A stretch of 64,000 bases of DNA, taken from positions 48,024 through 112,023 of the forward strand of contig NZ_BJFL01000018.1 of assembly GCF_005405885.1 (NCBI RefSeq), written 5' to 3'. Of this stretch, positions 30,305 to 40,580 are shown piece after piece. Under the pieces are notes generated by a model. It worked only from the letters and a program-made list of their open reading frames with translations, searched no databases and was not told where the DNA came from. The number at the start of each line of letters is the position of its first letter. The first letter of the stretch is position 1. The DNA is from Gandjariella thermophila (lineage in GTDB: Bacteria; Actinomycetota; Actinomycetes; Mycobacteriales; Pseudonocardiaceae). The position numbers and the translations under genes were made by a program.

Positions 30305-31215
30305 CGACGACCGCGCCGATCCCCACCGCCGCCGACGTGACCCGGGCCGCCGAGCGCATCCGCCGCCACCGCAGGCGCACGCCGCTGCTGCGTGCCGAGG
30401 TCGACGGCAAACCGTTGCTGCTCAAGCTGGAGCACCTGCAGTTGACCGGTTCGTTCAAGCTGCGCGGGGCGCTCAACGCGCTGCTGTCCGGTCCCCGACC
30501 GGAGCGGGTGGTCACCGCGTCGGGCGGCAACCACGGGATCGCGGTGGCCGCCGCGGCGGCCCTGCTCGGGCTGCCGGCGCGGGTGTTCGTCCCGGTCGGC
30601 GTGCCGGAGGGGAAGGCGCGCCGGATCGCGGCCACCGGAGCCGGCCTGGTCCGGCACGGCGATACCTACGCCGAGGCGGCGGCCGCCGCCCGGACGGACG
30701 CGGAGGCGCCGGGCAGCCGCTACGTGCAGGCGTACAACGACCCCGCGGTGATCGCCGGCCAGGGCACCGCGGCCGCCGAGGTGGTCGAGGACGCCCCCGA
30801 GGTGGACGCGCTGGTGGTCGCGGTCGGCGGTGGCGGGCTGGCCGCGGGCACCGCACTCGCCGCGGGCGGGCGGACCACGGTGGCGGTGGAGCCGGAGGGC
30901 TGCCGCTGCCTGCACGAGGCGCTGGCCGCCGGTGAGCCGGTGGACGCCGCGGTGGACTCGGTGGCCGCGTCCGCGCTCGGCGCGACCCGGGTCGGCGAAG
31001 TGCCCTTCGCCGTGCTCACCCGGCGGCCGCTGCGGTCGGTGCTGGTCAGCGACGAGGAGTTGCTGGCGGCGCGGGACCTGCTGTGGGAGGAGTTCCGGCT
31101 CGCCGTGGAGCCGGCGGCGGCGGTGCCGTTCGCGGCCTGGCTGGCCGGCCGGGTGCCCGGCGAGCTGCCCTGCCTGATCGTCTGCGGCGCGAACACCGAC
31201 TGGAAGCCGAGCTAA
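30301..31215 (+). CDS. Threonine/serine dehydratase-like PLP enzyme
   Basis: A 304-aa fold-type II PLP enzyme of the threonine/serine dehydratase family. Seen: PLP lysine in [13 protein letters not shown] (about residue 53), the PLP-phosphate glycine loop [14 protein letters not shown], and [13 protein letters not shown]. It lacks the C-terminal ACT regulatory domain of biosynthetic IlvA, suggesting a catabolic or racemase-like role; the exact substrate is open. It is coupled to the LuxR-type regulator (ATGA) and is convergent with mnmA: the stop codons overlap at 31212-31215 (CTAA). Confidence 0.87.
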   Translation: MTTTAPIPTAADVTRAAERIRRHRRRTPLLRAEVDGKPLLLKLEHLQLTGSFKLRGALNALLSGPRPERVVTASGGNHGIAVAAAAALLGLPARVFVPVGVPEGKARRIAATGAGLVRHGDTYAEAAAAARTDAEAPGSRYVQAYNDPAVIAGQGTAAAEVVEDAPEVDALVVAVGGGGLAAGTALAAGGRTTVAVEPEGCRCLHEALAAGEPVDAAVDSVAASALGATRVGEVPFAVLTRRPLRSVLVSDEELLAARDLLWEEFRLAVEPAAAVPFAAWLAGRVPGELPCLIVCGANTDWKPS

Positions 31216-32309
31216 GCCGTCGCGGAGATCGTCGCGCTGCCGAGGACGAGGTCACCGGCCGGGTCGGGACGGTAGAGCACCACGGCCTGGCCGGGGGCCA
31301 CGCCGCGCAGCGGCTTGCGCAGCCGCACGGTCAGCCCGCCGTCCACGGCCTCGGCCACCGCGGGCGCGGTGCCGCCGTGCGCGCGCACCTGCACCACGCA
31401 CTCCACCGGACCGGCGAGCGGCACCCCGGACGGCCACACCGGGCGCTCCCCGGTGATCTCGGTGACCCGCAGCCGGTCGGCCGAGCCGACCCGGACCGTG
31501 CCGGACACCGGTTCCAGCGCGAGCACGTAGCGCGGCCGGCCGTCCGGGGCGGGCGTGGAGATGCCCAACCCGTGCCGCTGGCCCACGGTGAAGCCGTGCA
31601 CCCCGGAGTGCCGGCCGAGCACCTGCCCGGTGGCGTCGTCGATCAGCTCACCGGACCGCTCGCCCAGCCGTCCGGCCAGGAAGCCCCGGGTGTCGCCGTC
31701 CGGGATGAAGCAGATGTCGTGGCTGTCCGGCTTGTCCGCGACGGCCAGCCCACGCCGGGCGGCCTCCGCGCGGACCGCCGTCTTCACCGAGTCACCAAGC
31801 GGGAAGAGGGCGTGGGTGAGCTGCTCCGGGGTGAGCGAGGCGAGCACGTAGGACTGGTCCTTGGCCTCGTCCGCGCTGCGCCGCAGCTCAGGGCGACCAT
31901 CCACAAGGGACAGTCGGGCGTAGTGGCCGGTACACACCGCGTCGAAACCCAGCGCCAGCGCCTTGTCCAGCAGCGCGGCGAACTTGATCTTCTCGTTGCA
32001 CCGCAGGCACGGGTTGGGGGTGCGGCCGGCGGCGTACTCGGCGACGAAGTCCTCGACCACGTCCTCGGTGAACCGCTCGGCGAAATCCCAGACGTAGAAG
32101 GGGATGCCGAGCAGGTCGGCGGCGCGGCGGGCGTCCCGCGCGTCCTCCACGGTGCAGCAACCCCGCGCCCCGGTACGCAGCGTGCCCGGCTTCGCGGAGA
32201 GCGCCAGGTGCACGCCGACCACGTCGTGCCCGGCCTCCACCGCCCGCGCGGCGGCCACTGACGAGTCCACCCCGCCGCTCATCGCCGCGAGCACCCGCAT
32301 GCCGGTCAT
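31212..32309 (-). CDS. mnmA: tRNA-specific 2-thiouridylase MnmA
   Basis: MnmA (365 aa) adds sulfur to U34 of tRNA Lys, Glu and Gln. Seen: the PP-loop [13 protein letters not shown] (8-20), the catalytic cysteine pair in [12 protein letters not shown] (Cys101) and [11 protein letters not shown], and the C-terminal central/beta-barrel domains. The ATG overlaps the stop of the cysteine desulfurase gene (ATGA, 32306-32309), the natural sulfur-donor partner. The stop overlaps the convergent dehydratase stop. Confidence 0.96.
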   Translation of the reverse strand: MTGMRVLAAMSGGVDSSVAAARAVEAGHDVVGVHLALSAKPGTLRTGARGCCTVEDARDARRAADLLGIPFYVWDFAERFTEDVVEDFVAEYAAGRTPNPCLRCNEKIKFAALLDKALALGFDAVCTGHYARLSLVDGRPELRRSADEAKDQSYVLASLTPEQLTHALFPLGDSVKTAVRAEAARRGLAVADKPDSHDICFIPDGDTRGFLAGRLGERSGELIDDATGQVLGRHSGVHGFTVGQRHGLGISTPAPDGRPRYVLALEPVSGTVRVGSADRLRVTEITGERPVWPSGVPLAGPVECVVQVRAHGGTAPAVAEAVDGGLTVRLRKPLRGVAPGQAVVLYRPDPAGDLVLGSATISATA

Positions 32310-33553
32310 GCGTGCCCCCGGGAGCCGACCGCGACGCCGGTGGTCTCCTCGCCGGCCCGGCGCAGCCCGGCCAGGCCGGCCCGGCGGGCCCGCTCCACCA
32401 CCGGGCCGATCGCCTCGGCCACGGCGGTGACGTCGGCGGCGGTGGAGGTATGGCCGAGGCTGAACCGCAGCGACCCCTTGGCGGTGGTCCGATCCACGCC
32501 CATGGCCAGCAGCACGTGGCTGGGCTGGGCCACGCCCGCGGTGCACGCGGAGCCGGTGGAGCACTCGATGCCGCGCGCGTCCAGCAGCATCAGCAGGCTG
32601 TCCCCCTCGCAGCCGGGGAAGGTGAAGTGCGCGTTGCCCGGCAGCCGGGACGGCCCATCGTCCACATCGGACTGCCCGGGGTCGCCGTTGAGCACCACGT
32701 CCGGCACCACCCGGCGTACCGCGGCGACCAGGTCGTCGCGCAGCGCGGCCAGTTCCGCGGCCCGGCGCGGCTGATCGGCGACAGCCACCCGCAGCGCGGT
32801 GGCCAGGCCGATGATCGCCGGCACGTCCAGCGTGCCGGAGCGGACGTCGCGCTCCTGGCCGCCGCCGTGCAGCAGCGGCGCGCACGGCACGTCCCTGCCC
32901 AGCAGCAGCACTCCGGCGCCGTAGGGTCCGCCGAGCTTGTGCCCGGTGAGGGTGAGCGCGGCGGCGCCGCTGCGGCCGAAGTTGACCGGGAGCGCGCCGA
33001 CCGCCTGCACCGCGTCGGTGTGCAGCGGGATGCCGTGCGCGGCGGCCACCTCGGCCAGTTCGCGCACCGGGTTGACCGTGCCGACCTCGTTGTTCGCCCA
33101 CATCACGGTGGCCAGTGCGACGTCGTTCGGGTCCTCGGCGATGGCCGCGGCGAGCGTGTCGGCGTGCACCCGGCCGAACTCGTCGACCTCCAGCCAGGTG
33201 ACCTCCGCGCCGGCGTGCTCGACCAGCCACTCCACCGCGTCCAGCACGGCGTGGTGCTCGACCGCCGAGGCGAGGATGCGCCGCCGGGCCGGGTCGGCGT
33301 CCCGGCGCGCCCAGTAGATGCCCTTGACGGCGAGGTTGTCGCTCTCCGTGCCGCCGGCGGTGAACACCACCTCGGACGGGCGGGCGCCGAGCACGGCGGC
33401 GATCTCCTCGCGGGCCTCCTCGACCGCCCGCCTGGCCCGGCGGCCCGAGGTGTGCAGCGAGGAGGCGTTGCCCAGGCTGGGCAACGCCTCGGTCATCGCC
33501 GCCACCGCGTCCGGAAGCATCGGCGTGGTCGCCGCGTGGTCGAGGTAGGTCAT
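32306..33553 (-). CDS. Cysteine desulfurase (IscS/NifS family)
   Basis: A 415-aa PLP enzyme that takes sulfur from cysteine for tRNA thiolation (with MnmA downstream) and possibly Fe-S clusters. Seen: N-terminus [15 protein letters not shown] lysine in [14 protein letters not shown], and the persulfide cysteine in [14 protein letters not shown] 33553 is used because it starts at the family N-terminus; a further ATG at 33595 lies in a probable -10 box (TATGGT). A longer Gly/Ala/Arg-rich C-terminal tail follows the conserved domain. It corresponds in position to IscS of M. tuberculosis. Confidence 0.94.
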   Translation of the reverse strand: MTYLDHAATTPMLPDAVAAMTEALPSLGNASSLHTSGRRARRAVEEAREEIAAVLGARPSEVVFTAGGTESDNLAVKGIYWARRDADPARRRILASAVEHHAVLDAVEWLVEHAGAEVTWLEVDEFGRVHADTLAAAIAEDPNDVALATVMWANNEVGTVNPVRELAEVAAAHGIPLHTDAVQAVGALPVNFGRSGAAALTLTGHKLGGPYGAGVLLLGRDVPCAPLLHGGGQERDVRSGTLDVPAIIGLATALRVAVADQPRRAAELAALRDDLVAAVRRVVPDVVLNGDPGQSDVDDGPSRLPGNAHFTFPGCEGDSLLMLLDARGIECSTGSACTAGVAQPSHVLLAMGVDRTTAKGSLRFSLGHTSTAADVTAVAEAIGPVVERARRAGLAGLRRAGEETTGVAVGSRGHA

Positions 33554-33664
33554 CGCCGTCCGCGGACTCCGGTCGCGGGTAGGTACAGAGACCATAACGA
33601 ATCCAGGGTAGCCCGCCGGACGAGCCGGCAAGACGCGCGCCGACGGACGTGAGACAGCCCACAG

Positions 33665-35137
33665 TCAGTCGCTCGTCGGCCGAACCCTCCTGGTCACCAG
33701 GGCCGCGCCGGCCAGGGCGACCGCGGCCAACACCAGGTCGAGCGGCACCACCGCCGCGGTGGGCTGCCGGGGGCTGGCCAGGGTGGCCACCGCGACCCCG
33801 CCGAGCCCGATGAACGTGGCCTGGCCGAGCATGTCGGACAGTTGCATGGCCGCCGAGTTGAACCCGCGGTCCTCGGCCGGGGACAGCCGCAGCACCAGCA
33901 CCGACACCCCGGTGGTGCCCAACCCCATGCCCATCCCGGCGAGCAGCCACGCGGGCAGCGCCAGCCACGGCGGCGCCCAGTGCGGGCCGACCGCCGCGGC
34001 CACCGCGACACCCGCGGCGAGCACCAGCAATCCCCGCCGGACCAGCACCTGCCTGGGCAGATCAGGGTGCCGGCCCTGCCACCAGGACGCGATGGACCAG
34101 CCCACCGAGCCGACGGTCAGCGGCACTCCGGCGGCCGCCGGCGACCAGCCGTGCACCGCGGTCAGGGTGAGCGGCAGGTAGGCCTGCACGCCGAAGAACG
34201 TGCCGGCGAGCAGCGCGCGGGCCAGCACCACCGTGGCCAGCCCTGGCCGGGCGGCCAGCGTGCCCGGCGGCAGCAGCCGGTGGACCGCGGCCAGCAGCAG
34301 TGCCAGCCCGGCCGCGCCCAGCGCCAGTGAGGTTAGCGACGGGTGCTGCGCGGCCCAGGTCAGCGCGGACAGCCCGGTGGCGGCGGCCACCGCGGCCAGC
34401 GGCAGCCCCCGCCGCGACGCGCCCGGTGACGGGGTGGCCGGCTCCGGCTCGACCGGCGGGCTCACAGCCGATTCGGGCTCGGCCACCCGGCCGGCGGCCG
34501 GGTCGGCGAGCGCCGGCACCGGGGCCGGCCGCGGTTCCGGCGCGGCGAGCAGCCGACGGGCCACCAGCAGCAGCGCCAGGATGCCGGACAGTTCCAGCGG
34601 CGCGAGGCCCAGGAACACCCACCGCCAGCTGGCGAACTGGGTGAGCAACCCGGCGATGGTCGGCCCGACCAGTGCCGGCACCACCCAGCATGCGGAGATC
34701 ACCGCGAACGCCCTCGGCCGGTCCCGCTCGCCGAACACGGTGGCGATCATCACGTACAGCGCGACCACCACGACGCCGCCGCCGAGCCCCTGCAGCACCC
34801 GGCCGGCCAGCAGCGCGGGCATGGCGGTGGCCGTGCCCGAGACCAGCAGCCCGACCAGGAACAGCGACGGCCCGGTGACGAGCGCCGGGGCCGGCCCCCT
34901 GCGGTCGCACACCCGGCCGGAGACCACCGTGCCGATCACCTCGGCGGCCAGGAAGGTGGTCAGCGGCCAGGAGTACAACCGCTCCCCGTGCAGGTCGGCG
35001 ACCAGGGTGGGCAGCGCGGTGCCCACGCCCATCGCCTCGAACGCCGCCAGGGTCACCACGAGGACCATGCCGACCGTGGCGGCCCGCCTGGTCGCCGCCG
35101 GTACCGTGCCCGTCCCCACCGCCCGCTCCGTGGTCAC
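33665..35137 (-). CDS. MFS transporter, drug/H+ antiporter type
   Basis: A ~490-aa major facilitator protein. Seen: multiple hydrophobic segments from residue 20 on, an early motif A-like loop [13 protein letters not shown], the export-type motif RVLQGLGGG, and a long Pro/Ala/Glu-rich cytoplasmic loop in the middle (about 200-240: [16 protein letters not shown]). The GTG at 35137 (VTTERAVG) is preferred; a TTG 15 nt upstream is possible. Substrate unknown. It precedes the unrelated cysteine desulfurase gene on the same strand, with 111 bp between them. Confidence 0.88.
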   Translation of the reverse strand: MTTERAVGTGTVPAATRRAATVGMVLVVTLAAFEAMGVGTALPTLVADLHGERLYSWPLTTFLAAEVIGTVVSGRVCDRRGPAPALVTGPSLFLVGLLVSGTATAMPALLAGRVLQGLGGGVVVVALYVMIATVFGERDRPRAFAVISACWVVPALVGPTIAGLLTQFASWRWVFLGLAPLELSGILALLLVARRLLAAPEPRPAPVPALADPAAGRVAEPESAVSPPVEPEPATPSPGASRRGLPLAAVAAATGLSALTWAAQHPSLTSLALGAAGLALLLAAVHRLLPPGTLAARPGLATVVLARALLAGTFFGVQAYLPLTLTAVHGWSPAAAGVPLTVGSVGWSIASWWQGRHPDLPRQVLVRRGLLVLAAGVAVAAAVGPHWAPPWLALPAWLLAGMGMGLGTTGVSVLVLRLSPAEDRGFNSAAMQLSDMLGQATFIGLGGVAVATLASPRQPTAAVVPLDLVLAAVALAGAALVTRRVRPTSD

Positions 35138-35280
35138 CGGCCCAGCCTGCAACCTCGACCCCGCTGCAGGTCCAGCGATTAACCCGCCCGGCGGACGGGA
35201 TCTGCCGCGGTCCCAGCGTCGCCGACGGTGTCCGAGTGCCGCGAAACCGGACCGGTGCGGTCGCCACCCTCACCGGCGGC

Positions 35281-35949
35281 CTACCCGCCCGGCGTGACCA
35301 GCCCGGTCTCGTAGGCGAGCACGACCAACTGGGCGCGGTCCCTGGCGTCCAGCTTGGTCATCGCCCGGCTGACGTGGGTCTTCACCGTCAGCGGGCTAAG
35401 GTGCAGCCGGGCGGCGATCTCGTCGTTGGCCAGGCCGGTGCCGACCAGGGCGACCACCTCCCGCTCCCGCTCGGTGAGCCGGTCCAGCCCGCCCGCGCGC
35501 GGCCGGGCGTCCGGGCGCGGCACGGCGCCGCCGGCGATGTCCGCGATGAGCCGGCGGGTGACGCCGGGTGAGAGCAGCGCGTCGCCCCTGGCCACCACCC
35601 GGATCGCGTGCAGCAGTTCGGCCGGGTCGGTGTCCTTGACCAGGAACCCGCTCGCCCCGGCCCGGATCGCCTGGTAGACGTACTCGTCCGCGTCGAAGGT
35701 GGTGAGGATCAGCACCCGCACGCCGGCCAGGTCGTCGTCGGCGGCGATCATCCGGGTCGCCTCCAGCCCGTCGGTGCCGGGCATGCGGATGTCCATCAGC
35801 ACCACGTCCGCGCGGGTGCTGCGGGCCAGCGCCACGGCCTGCCGGCCGTCCGTGGCCTCGCCGACGATCTCGATGTCCTCGGCGGCAAGCAACACCCGGA
35901 ACCCGGCGCGGATGAGCGCCTGGTCGTCGGCCAGCAGGACGCGGATCAC
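35281..35949 (-). CDS. Response regulator, NarL/LuxR family
   Basis: A 222-aa two-component response regulator: receiver domain (1-120) with phosphoacceptor Asp53 in VVLMDIRMPG, acid pocket ADD (7-9) and Lys105, then a LuxR-type HTH (about 155-215; LTEREREVVALVGTGLANDEI). The GTG start overlaps the histidine kinase stop (GTGA, 35946-35949), so both are made from one mRNA. The likely target is the divergent MmpL gene, or the pair itself. Confidence 0.95.
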   Translation of the reverse strand: MIRVLLADDQALIRAGFRVLLAAEDIEIVGEATDGRQAVALARSTRADVVLMDIRMPGTDGLEATRMIAADDDLAGVRVLILTTFDADEYVYQAIRAGASGFLVKDTDPAELLHAIRVVARGDALLSPGVTRRLIADIAGGAVPRPDARPRAGGLDRLTEREREVVALVGTGLANDEIAARLHLSPLTVKTHVSRAMTKLDARDRAQLVVLAYETGLVTPGG

Positions 35950-37199
35950 GTGCCGCTCCCGGCCGGGGAGGCGTCGCCGGCCGCGGGCGCTCCGGCGGAG
36001 GCGCCACCCAGCGGCAGCCGGGCATGCACGGTGAACCCGCCGTGTGGCGCCGGCCCCGCGTCAACGGTGCCGCCGATCGCGGCGGCCCGCTCCGCCATGC
36101 CGCGTAGCCCGTATCCGTGGTCAGCGGGCTGCGCCTGCGGCCCCACGCCGGTGTCGGTGACGTCGATGCGCAGTTCGGTGCCGGCGAAGTGCAGCGTCAC
36201 GGTCGCGGTGGCCGGGCCGGCGTGGCGGACCGCGTTGGTCAGCGACTCCTGGACGATCCGGTACCCGGTGAGATCGGCGGCCGGCGGCAGCGGCACCCGC
36301 TCGCCGGTGACCCGCAGCGTGGTGGGCAGGCCGGCCCGGCAGGTGGCCGCGACCAGCGCGTCGATCTGGTCGACGCCGGGCGCGGGCCCGGTGGGCTCGG
36401 CCTCGTCCTGCTGGCGCAGCACGTGCAGGATGGCGCGCAACTCGCGCAGGCCGTCCCTGCTGGCCGAGGTGATCGTGCGCAGCGCGTCCCCGGCCTGCGC
36501 CGACCGGCCCTCGGCGAGCAGCCGGCCCGCGGCCGCGGCCTGCACGTTGATCGTGGCCATCGTGTGCGCGACCACGTCGTGCAGTTCGCGGGCGATGCGC
36601 AGCCGCTCGGCGTCGACCCGGCGGCGGGCTTCCTCCTCACGGGTGCGTTCCGCCCGCTCCGCCCTGGCCTCCGCCTCGGCCACGTAGGCCCGCCGGTTGG
36701 CCACCGCCAAGCCGACGGCCACGCTCGCCACCACCTCGAACGGCACCACCGGGGCCGGCCCGCCGAACGCCCCGAACGGGCCGGACACCGCCTGCGCAGC
36801 CAGCAGCGACCCGGCGGTCACCGCGCCGAGCGGCACCACGAGGCGGGCGGACATACCGCTCGCCGCCACGGTGTAGAGGGCGATCATCGGGGCCAGCAGC
36901 GCCGCTCCGTTGACGTAGCCGAGGGCGGTGTAGCCGAGTACCGCGCCCGCGGACACCGCGAACACGGCCAGCGGCCACCTCCGCCGCGCTGCGAGCGCCA
37001 ACCCGGCGACGGCGACCAGCGCGTACGCCGCCGGGTGCGGCACATGCCCCGGCGGGATCTTGTCCGCGGGCTGGGTGGGATGCGACTCGCCGATCGAGGC
37101 GAGCACGAGCACGGCGGTCAGCGGCAGCGTCCCCACCGTGTCCCGCACGATCGGCGGGGGCCGCCACCACCGCCGTCGCCGGGACGGGACGCCAGTCAT
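35946..37199 (-). CDS. Sensor histidine kinase (HisKA_3 type)
   Basis: A 417-aa membrane kinase: about five hydrophobic segments (23-170), a coiled region rich in Glu/Arg (170-195), a dimerisation helix with His207 in ERLRIARELHDVVAH, and an HATPase domain (Asn in ESLTNAVRHA; GVGPQAQPADHGYGLRGM). ATG 37199 is chosen by TACGCT 7 nt upstream (leaderless). It has no large extracellular domain, so it probably senses the membrane itself or a partner. Divergent from the MmpL-type transporter, which is a common arrangement for envelope-stress systems. Confidence 0.94.
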   Translation of the reverse strand: MTGVPSRRRRWWRPPPIVRDTVGTLPLTAVLVLASIGESHPTQPADKIPPGHVPHPAAYALVAVAGLALAARRRWPLAVFAVSAGAVLGYTALGYVNGAALLAPMIALYTVAASGMSARLVVPLGAVTAGSLLAAQAVSGPFGAFGGPAPVVPFEVVASVAVGLAVANRRAYVAEAEARAERAERTREEEARRRVDAERLRIARELHDVVAHTMATINVQAAAAGRLLAEGRSAQAGDALRTITSASRDGLRELRAILHVLRQQDEAEPTGPAPGVDQIDALVAATCRAGLPTTLRVTGERVPLPPAADLTGYRIVQESLTNAVRHAGPATATVTLHFAGTELRIDVTDTGVGPQAQPADHGYGLRGMAERAAAIGGTVDAGPAPHGGFTVHARLPLGGASAGAPAAGDASPAGSGT

Positions 37200-37206
37200 G
37201 GCGGAA

Positions 37207-37212
37207 AGCGTA
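37207..37212 (-). promoter_or_regulatory. -10 box (TACGCT) of the histidine kinase, leaderless
   Basis: TACGCT on the minus strand ends 7 nt before ATG 37199 with no ribosome site between. Confidence 0.45.
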
Positions 37213-37398
37213 GGCCGGCGGTACCCGCCGGTCCTCCTCCCACGGATGTCCTGCCGACTACTTCCCAGGGAGTACGACCGGGCGCGGCGCACGTCCCTGG
37301 CAGCAGGCGAAGTGTCTCCTCCGGGCAGACGTGCGGAGGGGGTCGGAGCGGTGAGGCTTCCCGGCCGTCGGCACTCCCCGCTCGGAAAGGCACCGGCC

Positions 37399-39564
37399 AT
37401 GTCCGCGATCACCCGGTTCGTGTTGCGTCACAGGTTGCTCGTCGTCGCGTTCTGGATCGGCCTGGCGGTGGCCGGCGCGCTCGCCGCCGCGCCGGCCACC
37501 GCCCGGTTGACCACCAGCTTCGCCATGCCCGGCCCGGCGTTCGCCGCCAACGACGCGATCGCCGCGCGCTACCACACCGGCACCGAGGACCCGGTGGTGC
37601 CGGTGATCACCGTGCCGGCCGGGCAGTCGGTCACCGATCCCGTCGTGGCCGATGCCGTTGGCCGCGCGTTCGCCGCGGCCGCCCGCGCGGTTCCCGGGTC
37701 CCGGATCGTCGACTACGCCGGCACCAGGGATCCGGCGTTCACCACCCGGGACGGGCGGAGCAGCTACGCGCTGGTGACCATTCCGGGGTTCAACCCGATG
37801 ACCGGCACGCGGGCGCCGGCGGCGATCGAGCGGGCGGTGCGCGCCGCGTCCCCACCGACCTGGCGGGTGCAGGTGACCGGCATCCAGGCGCTGGCCGACT
37901 CGCAGCCGCGGGGCAGAGACCCCGGTGTGCTGGTCGAGTCGCTGCTCGGTGGGCTGGGCGCGCTGGTCGTGCTGCTCTACGTGTTCGCCAGCTTCCTCGC
38001 GGTGCTGCCGCTGGTGATCGCCGCGGTGTCCATCCTGACCACGTTCCTCGCCGTGTTCGGGCTCACCCAGGTCACCGGGATCAGCCAGATCGTGCAGTTC
38101 CTCATCGCGCTGATCGGGCTGGGCGTGGCGATCGACTATTCGCTGCTGGTGGTGACCCGGTGGCGGGAGGAGCGGGCGCGCGGGCGCACCAACCGTGCCG
38201 CGGTGCAGGCCGCGATGGCCTCGGCCGGCCGAGCCGTGGTGTTCTCCGGGCTGACCGTGGGCATCGGCCTGCTCGCCCTGGTCGTGCTTCCGGTGCCGTT
38301 CCTGCGCAGCGCGGGCATCGGCGGCGTGCTCATCCCGCTGATCTCGGTGGCGGTCGCGGTGACCCTGCTGCCGGTGCTGCTGGACACCGTCGGCCCCCGG
38401 CTGGACTGGCCGCGGCTGCGCACCGAGAGCACCGCGAGCCGGGGCTGGAGCGCGTGGGCACGGCTCACCGTGCGGCGCCGCGGCGTGGCCGCGAGCGCGG
38501 GGGTGCTCGCGCTAGCCCTGCTGGCGGCGCCGGCCCTGTCGCTTTCCGTCGGCGAGCCGAGGACCGGCGCGCTGGCCCAGTCCGGCCCGGCGCACGACGC
38601 GCTGGCCACCCTCACCGGCGGCGGTGTGCCATCCGGCGTGCTCACCCCGATCGTCGCGCTGGCCGATGCGCCGAGCGCGCCCGCCGTCGCGTCCCGGCTG
38701 GCGGCGCTGCCCGGGGTGGTCGCCGCGGTGGCGCCCGCATCAGGCGGCAACCGCGCCGCCGGCACCGCGCTGGTCACCGTGCTGCCGAGGGACGAGACGT
38801 CCGTCCCGGCCGGGCAGGACACGGTGCGCGCGGTGCGGGTCGCGGTCGCCGGCGATCCCGCCGTGCTCGGTGTGGCCGGATCCGGCGCCACCACCATCGA
38901 CTTCGCCCAGGACGTGTACGGCAGCTTCCCGCTGATGCTCACGCTGATCACGGTGGCCACGTTCCTGCTGCTGGCCCGCGCGTTCCGGTCGCCGCTGCTG
39001 GCGGCCAAGGCGGTGGCGCTCAACCTGGCCTCGCTGGGCGCCGCGTACGGCGCGATGGTGCTGATCTGGCAGTTCGGTTACGGCTCCCGCGCGGTGTGGG
39101 GCATCCCGGCGACCGGGTCGATCACCATGTGGGTGCCGATCATGGTGTTCGCGTTCCTGTTCGGCCTGTCCATCGACTACGAGGTCTTCATACTGGCGCG
39201 GATGCGGGAGGGCTACGACGCGACCGGCTCCACCCGGGCCGCCGTGGTCACCGGCATCGGCCGCACCGGCCGGCTGGTCAGCAGCGCCGCGCTGATCCTG
39301 ACGCTGTCCTTCGTGGCGATGGCCACCACACCGCAGACGGACATCAAGATCCTGGCCACCGGGCTCGGGGTGGGCATCCTGGTGGACGCCACCGTGGTGC
39401 GCTGCCTGCTGGTGCCGGCGCTGGTGGGGCTGTTCGGCCGGTACAACTGGTGGCTGCCGGTCTGGGCGGCGCGGGTGCTGCGGGTGCCGCCGTCGCCGCT
39501 GCCCACCGTCCCGGCCGCCGCCCCGGCACACGAGCCCGCGGAACGGGTTCCCACCGGCCGGTGA
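37399..39564 (+). CDS. MmpL/RND-family transporter
   Basis: A 721-aa RND exporter of the MmpL type with two repeats, each a periplasmic domain followed by a transmembrane bundle. Seen: N-terminal helix LLVVAFWIGLAVAGALAA; GVAIDYSLLVVTRWREE (the conserved Asp-Tyr of helix 4) and the equivalent LFGLSIDYEVFILARMREGY in the second half. ATG 37399 follows GGAAAGG. It is divergent from the two-component genes and ends at a strong hairpin. In actinomycetes such proteins export lipids or secondary metabolites; the substrate is unknown. Confidence 0.9.
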   Translation: MSAITRFVLRHRLLVVAFWIGLAVAGALAAAPATARLTTSFAMPGPAFAANDAIAARYHTGTEDPVVPVITVPAGQSVTDPVVADAVGRAFAAAARAVPGSRIVDYAGTRDPAFTTRDGRSSYALVTIPGFNPMTGTRAPAAIERAVRAASPPTWRVQVTGIQALADSQPRGRDPGVLVESLLGGLGALVVLLYVFASFLAVLPLVIAAVSILTTFLAVFGLTQVTGISQIVQFLIALIGLGVAIDYSLLVVTRWREERARGRTNRAAVQAAMASAGRAVVFSGLTVGIGLLALVVLPVPFLRSAGIGGVLIPLISVAVAVTLLPVLLDTVGPRLDWPRLRTESTASRGWSAWARLTVRRRGVAASAGVLALALLAAPALSLSVGEPRTGALAQSGPAHDALATLTGGGVPSGVLTPIVALADAPSAPAVASRLAALPGVVAAVAPASGGNRAAGTALVTVLPRDETSVPAGQDTVRAVRVAVAGDPAVLGVAGSGATTIDFAQDVYGSFPLMLTLITVATFLLLARAFRSPLLAAKAVALNLASLGAAYGAMVLIWQFGYGSRAVWGIPATGSITMWVPIMVFAFLFGLSIDYEVFILARMREGYDATGSTRAAVVTGIGRTGRLVSSAALILTLSFVAMATTPQTDIKILATGLGVGILVDATVVRCLLVPALVGLFGRYNWWLPVWAARVLRVPPSPLPTVPAAAPAHEPAERVPTGR

Positions 39565-39580
39565 CACCGATGGCGACCAC

Positions 39581-39600
39581 CCCGTGCCCGCGGGCACGGG
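39581..39600. terminator. Strong bidirectional terminator hairpin
   Basis: CCCGTGCCCG (39581-39590) is followed directly by its exact complement (39591-39600), a 20-nt perfect palindrome between the convergent stops of the MmpL gene (39564) and the PlsC gene (39614). Confidence 0.65.
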
Positions 39601-39613
39601 ATCCGCCATGGGT

Positions 39614-40552
39614 TCAGCTGGCCTGGGCCGCGGGGACGGCGGCCGGTTCGGCCGCAGGCCGCGGCGGGTCGAGCGCCGGGCCGGCGGCGCCGAGCACCCG
39701 TGCGGCCGCGGACTGGGTGGCCGCGGCGAGCGCCCTGCGGTCGGCGCTGGCGGTGATCTCGTCCAGCACGTGCAGTTCGACCACCAGCCGGCGCAGCCCG
39801 ACGGTGCGCCGCACCGAGGACCACAGGGTCGCGTCGCCGACGAACGCGGCCCCGGTGGTCGGCGTGCCGTCGGAGCGCCGGTAGCGCAGCACCACGGGTC
39901 GCACCGGCACGCCGGCGTCCAGCGCGGCCTGGAACGCGGCCGGGCGGTACCGGCCGGCGGCCAGCCCGCACCAGGTGGTGCCCTCCGGGAACACGCCCAC
40001 CGTCGAGCCGGAGCGCAGCGCCTCGGTGAGCGCCGCGACGGCGTCCGGCAGCGCGGACAGCCGCTCCCGGTCCAGGTACAGCGTGCCGGCCCGGCTGGCC
40101 AGCGGGCCGATCACCGGCCAACTCCGGATCTCCCGCTTGGCCACCATGCGCAGCGGCTGCACCGCGTTCAGCGCCACGATGTCCAGCCAGGACACGTGGT
40201 TGCAGGTGACCAGCAGGCCGCGGCCGGGCACGGCGCCGAACCCGGCGACCCCGTCCGGGGCGTGCACCCGCAACCGCGCGCCGGTGGCCCGCAGGATGGC
40301 GCCGAACCAGCCGCGCACCGCGGCCTGCCGTGCCCGGCCCGGCAGCACCGGCACCACCAGCCCGATCAGTAACCCGGCGAGCAGCGCCGCGGCCAGCGCG
40401 GCGAGCCGGAACACCCGGCGGCCCAGGCCGGCGTCCAGCGGCACTCCGGCCACGCAGCCGTCGCCGCACGGGGACACCGGCATCCACGAGTGCGTGCCGG
40501 CGGTCGCGGCCGGGCCGGACGGGTGAGCGCCCGGGTCGGCGAGCGCGGTCAT
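39614..40552 (-). CDS. 1-acyl-glycerol-3-phosphate acyltransferase (PlsC family)
   Basis: A 312-aa membrane acyltransferase. Seen: a hydrophobic anchor (about 49-70), catalytic motif I CNHVSWLDI (H-x4-D), motif III VGVFPEGTT, and a Pro/Ala-rich tail. It transfers acyl chains to lysophosphatidate or a lyso-ornithine lipid. It follows a GNAT-like acyltransferase gene on the same strand with a 28-nt gap, the order seen with Rv3027c-Rv3026c; together they recall the OlsB/OlsA pair for ornithine lipids, an inference only. Confidence 0.9.
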   Translation of the reverse strand: MTALADPGAHPSGPAATAGTHSWMPVSPCGDGCVAGVPLDAGLGRRVFRLAALAAALLAGLLIGLVVPVLPGRARQAAVRGWFGAILRATGARLRVHAPDGVAGFGAVPGRGLLVTCNHVSWLDIVALNAVQPLRMVAKREIRSWPVIGPLASRAGTLYLDRERLSALPDAVAALTEALRSGSTVGVFPEGTTWCGLAAGRYRPAAFQAALDAGVPVRPVVLRYRRSDGTPTTGAAFVGDATLWSSVRRTVGLRRLVVELHVLDEITASADRRALAAATQSAAARVLGAAGPALDPPRPAAEPAAVPAAQAS

Positions 40553-40580
40553 GCCGGTTCCCCTTCGCGCGCGGGCCCGG

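Noticed and set aside
36117..39884. A 1255-codon plus-strand frame over the two-component and MmpL genes
   Set aside because: It is Arg/Gly/His-rich, without domain features, and overlaps well-supported genes on both strands.
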